Positions 39,396-46,808 of a stretch of DNA of 50,251 nt are shown here, in pieces. Both the position numbers and the translations under genes were made by a program. The DNA is taken from IMG/VR virus record IMGVR_UViG_3300022208_000006, positions 1-50,251 of that record. One strand, 5' to 3'. A model generated the notes under the pieces. The model ran no database searches and was not told the origin of the DNA. It saw only the letters and a list, made by a program, of their open reading frames with translations. Position 1 is the stretch's first letter, and every line of letters starts with the position of its first letter. The DNA comes from a virus.

Positions 39396-40289
39396 ATGGC
39401 AAATACGATTGTTTTGGCAAACAGAAAAAACATGAGAAACGCTTGTATTTTTGGGTGTTTTCAGGGCGCAGACAAGTTGGCGTTTAGAGCGTCCACGAAT
39501 TATATTGGTTCAAGTGCGGCTTCTACACTTGATGTTGTAGCGGCTACTACAGTTGCAATAAGTGGTGAAATTACTGCGAATGGCAATATAACGACTTCGG
39601 GCGTTAAGAGACTTATCCTTGGCGCTGTAGCTTCTACCGGCGTAACGGATGGCTCTGTTATTAGAATGGGTACGTCTGCTTCCCCGTTGACTGACGACCA
39701 AGCTGGTGCGGGATTTGTGGTAGGCTACTTCGATTCCGGTGCAACAAGTGGTTGGCCTGCCGGAGCATTTTTCAGTACGAACGTCACGGGCGCAAGCGGT
39801 AGTTTTACCGCACTTCAAGGTGATGCTGTTTTAACTGCGGCAAAGCAGGTTGTCACGGGTGTTGAATGTTACATGCAGTTAAGTACCGGTGGCAGGGTTA
39901 CAGGTTCTTGCCGTGCTGTTCAAGGCACAGTTTATTTTAGCAATGAAAGCAAGGGTACTGGCGGTTGCTATGCTGGTGGCTGTTTCAGCATTAAGGGTGG
40001 TGGCTCAAGCTGTTCCTTATATGCCTCTCAACGCATAGCATGTATAGAACTCAAAAACGAAGGTACATATGCGAGTGGTTATGATTTTGAAGATTTGGTA
40101 AAAGGATATGCGATTTACATCAATGGTTTCACGGCGGCTTCAGGCACGGGAAGTATCCTTTCAAGTACTTCACCTTCTGAATTTGATCTCACCTCTGCGG
40201 CACTTGGTCTTCGGGTTGGTGTAGGTGCAGATAACGGTGGTGGTAGTGCATATTATATCCCGCTTATTCCTGCGGCAGACTGGAACTAA
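39396..40289 (+). CDS. Gly/Ser/Cys-rich virion-type protein
   Basis: 297 residues after TAGGAGGATTAA. Long Gly/Ala/Ser/Thr strands with eight Cys, clustered at CYAGGCFSIKGGGSSC (near 190-205) and CIFGC near the start. It has the look of a head-decoration or fibre protein and is followed by a hairpin. It could be a substrate of the radical SAM enzyme beside it (inference from proximity and Cys/Gly content). Confidence 0.5.
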   Translation: MANTIVLANRKNMRNACIFGCFQGADKLAFRASTNYIGSSAASTLDVVAATTVAISGEITANGNITTSGVKRLILGAVASTGVTDGSVIRMGTSASPLTDDQAGAGFVVGYFDSGATSGWPAGAFFSTNVTGASGSFTALQGDAVLTAAKQVVTGVECYMQLSTGGRVTGSCRAVQGTVYFSNESKGTGGCYAGGCFSIKGGGSSCSLYASQRIACIELKNEGTYASGYDFEDLVKGYAIYINGFTAASGTGSILSSTSPSEFDLTSAALGLRVGVGADNGGGSAYYIPLIPAADWN

Positions 40290-40304
40290 CATTTAACGGC
40301 TTTA

Positions 40305-40325
40305 GGGGTGTGCCGAAAACACCCC
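40305..40325 (+). terminator. Hairpin after the Cys-rich virion gene
   Basis: GGGGTGT (40305-40311) pairs with ACACCCC (40319-40325) over a 7-nt loop. No T-run follows, so termination would be partial. Confidence 0.45.
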
Positions 40326-40350
40326 ATAACTTTAAAAAGGGGGAAGAATT

Positions 40351-40665
40351 ATGAAATTAATGTTTACGGACAGAATGATGCTCATGGGGATTTTGCCTGC
40401 AACTGGTAGTTTTACCACACTAAAGATTGTGCGGAAGCTAAGAGAAGACCTTGCACCGTCCGAGAAAGAAATCAAGGAGATGAGTATTGTCGAAAAACCC
40501 GAAGACGGGCAGGTGTTGTGGAACTCCGATAAAGACTTGGGCAAGGACATCAAGATAGGCGAAATCGCAACTGAGATGATTAAAAAGAAGCTCAAGGAAA
40601 TGAACGACAAGGAAGAACTCACTCCTAACCATATGGGGATATACGAAATTTTTGTAGGTGACTAA
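40351..40665 (+). CDS. Hypothetical head-tail region protein
   Basis: 104 residues after AAGGGGGAAGAATT. Mostly helical and charged (IVRKLREDLAPSEKEIKEM; EMIKKKLKEMNDKEEL). By position it could be a head-completion or decoration-assembly protein. Its TAA overlaps the remnant ATG at 40665. Confidence 0.5.
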   Translation: MKLMFTDRMMLMGILPATGSFTTLKIVRKLREDLAPSEKEIKEMSIVEKPEDGQVLWNSDKDLGKDIKIGEIATEMIKKKLKEMNDKEELTPNHMGIYEIFVGD

Positions 40666-40712
40666 TGGCACTATCAACAACGTGGACTGAAGATGAAAAT
40701 ATGTTGGGATAA
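40665..40712 (+). pseudogene. Remnant 5' end of the adaptor gene
   Basis: Codes MALSTTWTED and five more residues before a stop. The intact adaptor gene at 41186 begins MALTTSWTEQ, and the DNA of the two starts matches closely. The remnant keeps the TAATG coupling to the gene before it, so it is probably the original start, cut off when the HNH gene was inserted. Confidence 0.6.
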
Positions 40713-41211
40713 TTTAGAAGGAGTAGGATTAACAAAGAAGGGTAATTTTTACAAAGAATATTATTACCCTTCTCGCAAAACACGCAAACCGATGTTTTAT
40801 GGCGATAAGTGTGCTTTTTGTGGAGAACCATATTTATCAGTAAAGAGGATGGCAAAAACTTGTTCTCTTACTTGTAGTGCCAAGAAAAGCAATCATGGTT
40901 ATAAATTAGAAAATCATCCAAATTGGAATAGCGAAGGAACCTATATTGATTCTATTGGTTATGTTGTCAATAGAAGTAAAAGGGGGAAAAATGGTCAGCA
41001 CATGCGGCAACATAGAGTTGTTGGGGAAAAAGTACTTGGTCGATTATTAAAACATGGTGAAGTTGTTCATCATATTAATGGCAATAAATCTGATAACAGA
41101 AATACAAATTTATTAATTTGCTCGAATTCCTATCATAGATGGCTCCATGATGAAATGAGTAGATTATATATGCAGGAGAAATTTAATGGCTCTCACCACG
41201 AGCTGGACTGA
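40693..41211 (+). CDS. HNH homing endonuclease
   Basis: 172 residues. A zinc site is formed by CAFC and CSLTC; the catalytic HNH stretch is HRVVGEKVLGRLLKHGEVVH, HINGNKSDNRNTNL and YHRWLH. The gene has no clear ribosome binding site at 40693 and is A/T-rich compared with neighbours, as expected of a mobile intruder. Both ends overlap the remnant and intact copies of the adaptor start, showing where it entered. Confidence 0.8.
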   Translation: MKICWDNLEGVGLTKKGNFYKEYYYPSRKTRKPMFYGDKCAFCGEPYLSVKRMAKTCSLTCSAKKSNHGYKLENHPNWNSEGTYIDSIGYVVNRSKRGKNGQHMRQHRVVGEKVLGRLLKHGEVVHHINGNKSDNRNTNLLICSNSYHRWLHDEMSRLYMQEKFNGSHHELD

Positions 41212-41890
41212 GCAGAGTGCGGTAGGGTTTAACCAAAGCACACTGGCAACAACCCAGAACTTAATAGACGAGGTTCAGACAAATATAAACCGTGGGACAC
41301 TCAGTACATCCACTAAACCTTCTACCGGTCAGGTCACCAATTGGCTGATTCGGGCAAAAGAAAGGCTAATGGAGTTGTACGGGTTTACATGGAAAAGGAA
41401 GTTTGTGTATGCGGATACCGCAGCAAGTACATACCGATACGCCCTGCCAAAAGATTTCGCAGGCGGCGGTACGGTGCTTAGAGACTTGACGCAGAACAAA
41501 CGCCTTGCATTTGCAAGTCCTGTTGTGTTCGACACGGCATATCCCGATGTTGCCGGAGACAGCAACGCAGTTCCCAATACATACACAATCAAGGATAGGG
41601 AACTCTGGCTAAACTGTCCGGCAGACGGGGTGTATCGGTTGGAGTTGGAGTATGACAGGTCTGGTGAAGACTCTGCCGCAGAAACATGGAGTTATATACC
41701 GGAAGTGCATCTATTTGAAATAGTAGACTATGCTTCCTTTAGGTCATTGATTGTGCTGAAGGAATACACCGCAGCCCAGGTTTACAAGGGAGAATGGGCA
41801 GAAAGCACCGGACACGGCAAAAAGGCTGATGGAAAGAAGAAGTGGGCGCAATTGAATTACATGATACCCAACTGGCATAATGTGAAATGA
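41186..41890 (+). CDS. Head-tail adaptor (tail-tubular-A-like) protein
   Basis: 234 residues. Helical N-terminus (NLIDEVQTNINRG) then GWVTNWLIRAKERLMEL-type helix (VTNWLIRAKERLMELYGF), a beta insert (YALPKDF) and a C-terminal helix. This is the arrangement of podovirus adaptors that join portal and nozzle. AGGAG precedes ATG, inside the HNH gene. Overlaps the nozzle gene by 4 nt. Confidence 0.6.
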   Translation: MALTTSWTEQSAVGFNQSTLATTQNLIDEVQTNINRGTLSTSTKPSTGQVTNWLIRAKERLMELYGFTWKRKFVYADTAASTYRYALPKDFAGGGTVLRDLTQNKRLAFASPVVFDTAYPDVAGDSNAVPNTYTIKDRELWLNCPADGVYRLELEYDRSGEDSAAETWSYIPEVHLFEIVDYASFRSLIVLKEYTAAQVYKGEWAESTGHGKKADGKKKWAQLNYMIPNWHNVK

Positions 41891-43470
41891 AATCTTTTCG
41901 GTTAATACCAATTTTAGGACGAAAGACCGATGTTCTACCTGACGACAGCACAATGCTGAAAATGGTGGAAACAACCACCGCTCTCAGTCACGATGCCGGT
42001 GGAAATAATTACAGCCTAAAAAGAAACAAGAATGCCTGTACCAAGTCTTTGGGCTTAACCGTGAAGTCCAGTGCTGCCAATGCCCAGGCAACTTTGTGCA
42101 TGGGTTTGTTTGAACTGTATGACGGAACCAACCGGAACTATTTTTTCTTTGACAACGGCAAGGTGTATAAGTTCGATAGTGGCTGGGAGCAGGACGAGGT
42201 TACAGTCGCCACACCGGTATTATTCGCAAATGACAGTGCAGACTTGTATTCTATTATCCGTGTGGGTGCTTACATAGTGTGGGCTGACAGGGCAGAACAC
42301 GAACCTCATAAATGGAAGCATGGAGATACGAACTCATCCACATTAATTGCAAGCGGAACTCATTATAAGTTTCGATATCTTGGATCGTTTCAGAGAAGGG
42401 TGATAGGGCTTTATTCGAATCAGACCAATGGGAACATAGACATAAGATGGTCAACTGATTGGCCTACAACTGCAATTACGTCCCTGAACTTCCCTGCAAC
42501 AAATCAGTTGTGGGTTCCGAATGACGACCCCATTACCGGCGGGGCAAGTCTGGGAAGGGATAAATTCTTTATATTCTGCGAGAACTCCATACAGCAACTT
42601 GTGTATTACCCGGATTATTCCACACCGTTCAGGGCATATACTGTAGTTCCAGATCAGGGTTCTGTGAATCATCATAGTATTGTCATGGCGAACGGGCAGT
42701 TGCATTTCTATAATGTCGATTTGGGTTTTTGTTCATACGGTGGCGGGAATGTTGTGACTCCGATTAGTGATGACATTCTTTCAGACCTAAGAACCATGAA
42801 CTCTATTTATCATCCGTTGATAGTTGGACACCATTTAGCAAAAAATAAGCAAATCATATGGACTGTCCCGCTTGATGCAAGTTCCTCATGTACCCATATA
42901 GTAATATACAACTATGATACAGGCCAATGGGAAATTGAGGATAAGGTTACAAGATGTTTTGATGAATGGAATTTATTCTCAACACAGACATGGACTACCC
43001 TTGAAAGTGCGGTTGGCGGTACGGGTCTTTGGTCTGACGCAGGCGCTAGCGCAACATGGGCAGACTACACTACCACAGGCAAGTTTCTCATGTACGCCCA
43101 CACAGACGGTCATGCTTATGCCAGTTCGAGTGAAGCAATTGCCGGTGTTGCCCTTGAAGGGTTTAGAGAAGAACCCGTCCTTTATTTTGGAAACAGGCGA
43201 AGATATGACGAATTAAAAGAAATTTGGTTTGACGTTGGAGAGAGCGGAGATTTTTCGATAGACGTTTTCCATCGTTCCGGTAATACGACAGGTCAATTGC
43301 GTGACAGTGGTTGGACATCCATAGGTTCTGTTTCATGCAACAGTGCAAACGAGTCAATGATTTATGTGCATGAAGACCCTGCCCGTTTACATCAGATAAA
43401 GTGGGGCGGTACAGGGAAGTTCGTGATTAGCGGTATCACGTTTAAGTACACGGAGAGTACAGAGATATGA
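41887..43470 (+). CDS. Tail nozzle/stabilisation protein, beta-propeller type
   Basis: 527 residues, ATGA overlap. Recurrent blade strands ending in aromatic pairs (RNYFFFDNGKVYKFDSG, LYSIIRVGAYIVWADR, KFFIFCENSIQQLVYY, HFYNVDLGFCSYGG) point to a propeller, as in tail-tubular-B or P22 gp10 nozzle proteins. It would cap the adaptor and hold packaged DNA. The order adaptor-nozzle fits a short-tailed virion. Confidence 0.65.
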   Translation: MKSFRLIPILGRKTDVLPDDSTMLKMVETTTALSHDAGGNNYSLKRNKNACTKSLGLTVKSSAANAQATLCMGLFELYDGTNRNYFFFDNGKVYKFDSGWEQDEVTVATPVLFANDSADLYSIIRVGAYIVWADRAEHEPHKWKHGDTNSSTLIASGTHYKFRYLGSFQRRVIGLYSNQTNGNIDIRWSTDWPTTAITSLNFPATNQLWVPNDDPITGGASLGRDKFFIFCENSIQQLVYYPDYSTPFRAYTVVPDQGSVNHHSIVMANGQLHFYNVDLGFCSYGGGNVVTPISDDILSDLRTMNSIYHPLIVGHHLAKNKQIIWTVPLDASSSCTHIVIYNYDTGQWEIEDKVTRCFDEWNLFSTQTWTTLESAVGGTGLWSDAGASATWADYTTTGKFLMYAHTDGHAYASSSEAIAGVALEGFREEPVLYFGNRRRYDELKEIWFDVGESGDFSIDVFHRSGNTTGQLRDSGWTSIGSVSCNSANESMIYVHEDPARLHQIKWGGTGKFVISGITFKYTESTEI

Positions 43471-43865
43471 ACCTAAACCCGCCACCGGAAACTGATGATG
43501 TAAAAGTTCTAAAAGAGTGGCTTGACGACCTGTACGAGTTTTTAAAATTACCGATGTTCCCTGCGGGTATTGTTGGGTTTGAGGAAACAATTACTGCCGA
43601 TGGTTCTACCCTTACAGCATATGGGGCATCAAAGTTGGACTCTACCGACAATGCGGTTGATTCGACCCTTGGCAGTGGCACTTATGTTGGACAGATAAAG
43701 ACCATAGTAATGACAGAAGCTTCAAATTCGAGCATTGTCACTATCACAAACCACCAGACTGAAGATGACGAGGAAGCTACATTCAATGCGATTGATGAAA
43801 CAGGGGTATTTGTGTGGTCGGGAACTGAATGGGTTACAGTATTTGCAACATGCACTTTTGTTTAA
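43467..43865 (+). CDS. Hypothetical virion protein
   Basis: 132 residues, ATGA overlap with the nozzle gene. Helical start (KVLKEWLDDLYEFLKLP) then beta-rich Thr/Ala region ending FVWSGTEWVTVFATC. May be a trimeric needle or fibre base; no family recognised. Confidence 0.45.
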   Translation: MNLNPPPETDDVKVLKEWLDDLYEFLKLPMFPAGIVGFEETITADGSTLTAYGASKLDSTDNAVDSTLGSGTYVGQIKTIVMTEASNSSIVTITNHQTEDDEEATFNAIDETGVFVWSGTEWVTVFATCTFV

Positions 43866-43875
43866 GGAGAGAAAT

Positions 43876-44826
43876 ATGAAGTATAGAAAATTAATAGGAC
43901 TTGGAATAATATTTGCCATGCTTGTTGTTCTTTGCGGGGCGACATGGAATGCCGATAAACCGGCAGTTGGAAACCAGATTTCAGCAGACATCCCGGACAT
44001 CGAGGAAAACTTTCAGGAACTTCACGATGTTATCACGGCAATTACAAACGGCACGTTAGGCACTACCACAGCAGCGAACTTCAAGGTGGATAATGTAACT
44101 ACACCTTTGATTTGGTTAAAGGACAGTAGGGCAACATTTGAATATTACGATGCCGATGAGATTTACATTCATGCGGGAGCATATCATCATATCGGAACCG
44201 TTTCTCAGATAGTATATTGGAGTTCAAAATTAACATCCGATATAGGTTCACCAAGTGCTTCTGATTGGTATTATTTTTATCTTGACGACAGTGCGATTGT
44301 AACCGCCGGTACAAATTTACTCACAGCCACCGAATTTGTATGGTCAAACACAGAACCCGCATGGAGCGAAACAAAACATGGTTGGTATAACGGATTAGAC
44401 AGATGTATATTTGCTGTTCGTACAAGTTCCTCCTCAAACATCGTTGCGTTTGATCATTTGGGAGATTTGGTTTTTTGGCGATCTGTCGGTGCATCTCTTA
44501 CAGAAACGAATATTAATACTACATGGACTGAAGTTGATCTATCAGCCAAGATCCCCGTATTTACAACAAGAGCCATTGCACATGCTCGGTTATATGTTAA
44601 AACGGCTGACGCTGAAGTTTGGGCTTTGTGGCAGCCGAACGATGGAACTAGTACAGGTAGTATAATAGCGGGGCTATCAAGAATTGGTACAGATCAAGTA
44701 ATGTGGGTTCCAAATTTTGAAATATACACAGACTCATCTCAAGTTCTTGAAGTAAAAATGAGTAGAGCAGGGGCTGACACGCTTTCTTTAAGTGTTGTTG
44801 GATGGTATTTGCCAATAGGAATGTAA
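43876..44826 (+). CDS. Exported fibre-like protein
   Basis: 316 residues from ATG 43876 (AAGGAGAGAAAT). Residues 1-22 are a signal peptide (MKYRKLIGLGIIFAMLVVLC); the mature part starts near GATWNADKP and has PAVGNQISADIPDIEENFQE, a helical trimerisation-like segment seen in fibre proteins, then a beta-rich body. Fourth fibre-type gene with an export signal in this genome. Confidence 0.55.
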   Translation: MKYRKLIGLGIIFAMLVVLCGATWNADKPAVGNQISADIPDIEENFQELHDVITAITNGTLGTTTAANFKVDNVTTPLIWLKDSRATFEYYDADEIYIHAGAYHHIGTVSQIVYWSSKLTSDIGSPSASDWYYFYLDDSAIVTAGTNLLTATEFVWSNTEPAWSETKHGWYNGLDRCIFAVRTSSSSNIVAFDHLGDLVFWRSVGASLTETNINTTWTEVDLSAKIPVFTTRAIAHARLYVKTADAEVWALWQPNDGTSTGSIIAGLSRIGTDQVMWVPNFEIYTDSSQVLEVKMSRAGADTLSLSVVGWYLPIGM

Positions 44827-44844
44827 AAAAGGGGGGGGGAAACT

Positions 44845-45324
44845 ATGATTCAAAAAATAACAAATCCTAACTATTTAGGGATAATAGCACCATTAATTAT
44901 GAGATTTCACAAACGGGTAAAGGAGTCTTCGGGACTATATGAGGGCATCAGGTACGAAACCTTATTTGCGTATCTCACAAAATTGATACAGATGGGATAT
45001 GGAAAGCCTGAAGACAGGGCAGAAGTATGGATTGCATATAACGAAGATAATATACCTGTAGGATTTGCAGCATGGCATGTCATGGACTTGCCTCATATCG
45101 GGACAGTATTTTGCCCATGCCTGTTCAATGATACCAGAAATCAACAGGCAATTAAAGAACTATACACAGAATTTATTCAATTCGGCAGAAGACATCGTGC
45201 GACTTTATATAGATATCATGCAGTAAACGAAAAAGTTGGAGAATATTTTAAAGGAATATTGGACAAGTTGGGGGTTGACACTAAAGAAACAGGGGCAAGG
45301 GAATATATAGGAAGGGAAAAATAA
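44845..45324 (+). CDS. GNAT-like acetyltransferase-fold protein
   Basis: 159 residues. AEVWIAYNEDNIPVGFAAW matches the central strands of GNAT proteins, and the helix after HIGTVFCPCLFND is where the CoA loop usually lies, but the Q/RxxGxG/A motif is not clear. It might be an inactive virion-associated domain. G-rich binding site (8 G) upstream. Confidence 0.45.
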   Translation: MIQKITNPNYLGIIAPLIMRFHKRVKESSGLYEGIRYETLFAYLTKLIQMGYGKPEDRAEVWIAYNEDNIPVGFAAWHVMDLPHIGTVFCPCLFNDTRNQQAIKELYTEFIQFGRRHRATLYRYHAVNEKVGEYFKGILDKLGVDTKETGAREYIGREK

Positions 45325-46028
45325 TGGGAGGCGTAACAGATTTTCTATTCGGAAGTGAATCCGAACAGGTAGGTACAGTGCAAAGTCCCGGTCAGACATG
45401 GTTGGAGAATTTATTGAAACCAATGATTCAACAGGCTGTTGGTGCAGGTATGGGTGGAACTCAACTGTATCCAACCGCATCTCTACCAACAACTCCAACT
45501 GCAATGGGTTATTCATTGCCAAATCCGTATGGCATACCACAGGCGCAGTATCAATCTCCTGCTGATTTTGCAGGCGGCTATACTGATGTCATAAATAAGA
45601 TGATGGAACCCTATGGTGATGCGCTTGGTGGTGCAATGACTGGATGGTCTGGTACTGGGAAGGAAGTATTGGGAGCCGCAATGGGTCGAATCGCTCCGAC
45701 AATTATGAGAGATTTCACCCAATATCAGTTGCCGTATCAGCAAATGGCGATGCTTGGCGCACAAGATGTATATGGTGCAGGAATAGGGCAGAACCAATTC
45801 TTTGCAAATGCACAGAACCAAATGGCGGCAATGGGATATGGTGGTGGTCTTCAGCAGATGGGCGCACAACAGCAAGCATATAGCACACCGTGGAATCTTA
45901 TGGGTATGTATTCAGGGTCTACCGGAAGTCCAATGGTTCAGCCAGGACAGCAAGGATTAGCTCAGACTATGGCTCCGTTTGCTGCAATGGGCGGAATGTC
46001 GGCACTTGGTTTACCGATGCCATTTTAG
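45324..46028 (+). CDS. Internal virion/ejection protein (Met/Gln/Gly-rich)
   Basis: 234 residues, TAATG overlap. Low-complexity Gly, Met, Gln, Ala and Pro throughout (QNQMAAMGYGGGLQQMGAQQ). This composition and its place before two large ejection-type proteins fit an internal protein released with the DNA. No enzyme motif. Confidence 0.5.
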   Translation: MGGVTDFLFGSESEQVGTVQSPGQTWLENLLKPMIQQAVGAGMGGTQLYPTASLPTTPTAMGYSLPNPYGIPQAQYQSPADFAGGYTDVINKMMEPYGDALGGAMTGWSGTGKEVLGAAMGRIAPTIMRDFTQYQLPYQQMAMLGAQDVYGAGIGQNQFFANAQNQMAAMGYGGGLQQMGAQQQAYSTPWNLMGMYSGSTGSPMVQPGQQGLAQTMAPFAAMGGMSALGLPMPF

Positions 46029-46037
46029 GAGGTTAAT

Positions 46038-46808
46038 ATGGGCGCACCAATAGTAATGCAACAACAAAAAAACCCTTTTGAAGCCATGCTTTTGCAATTA
46101 TACCTTGGCAAGATTGAGCATAACTATAAAATGGATCTGCTAAAGGAGCAGACCAAATTAACATTAGCAGAGGAAAAGCGTGAGGAACAAGCAGACATAC
46201 GTGAAGAAAAGCGCAAGGAACAAGCACGGATAGAAACCGAAAAGCGCAAAGAAATAGCTACAGCCAAAGAAAAGGGTTGGAGAGAACCGGGAAATATTCA
46301 AGACAAGGCAACCCGTATGTACGGCAAGACCAGAATGATTGGTGGTAGATTAATGTTTTATCCCGTAAAACCAACTACACCTAAAGGTTTTACTGCTGTA
46401 TGGGAAGATAACGAATGGAACATAAAAGCAACACCAACCGGAATTATCGAACAATACAACATGGCTGTAAAGCAAGGGTACAAGGGTTCTATCACTCAAT
46501 GGAAAAAGGAAGTCGCAAAGGCGGGAGCGCCGCAGATTTCTATCGGTGAAAAACAGAAACAAAAAGATGTCGCATATTTAAATAGTCCTAAATTTATAGC
46601 AGATGTCACTAAGGATGTTTCGCAATTAAATAAATTTGATTGGGATTTATGGGATCAGAACCAAAGAGACGTTGCCATAAAAAGGGAAGCGGATAAGAGG
46701 GTGAGAATAAATTATCCAAATGCACAATATGGAGTTCAGAACGGAAAAACTGGATGGTATGTCAAGGAAGGTGATCGGTACGAACTTGTAACTCCTTGGA
46801 GTAAATAA
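46038..46808 (+). CDS. Internal virion protein with coiled coil
   Basis: 256 residues after TAGGAGGTTAAT. Residues 30-80 form a long charged coiled coil with repeats (EEKREEQADIREEKRKEQAR), then a globular part ending YPNAQYGVQNGKTGWYVKEG. Likely ejection-associated; TAATG overlap with the next gene. Confidence 0.5.
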   Translation: MGAPIVMQQQKNPFEAMLLQLYLGKIEHNYKMDLLKEQTKLTLAEEKREEQADIREEKRKEQARIETEKRKEIATAKEKGWREPGNIQDKATRMYGKTRMIGGRLMFYPVKPTTPKGFTAVWEDNEWNIKATPTGIIEQYNMAVKQGYKGSITQWKKEVAKAGAPQISIGEKQKQKDVAYLNSPKFIADVTKDVSQLNKFDWDLWDQNQRDVAIKREADKRVRINYPNAQYGVQNGKTGWYVKEGDRYELVTPWSK

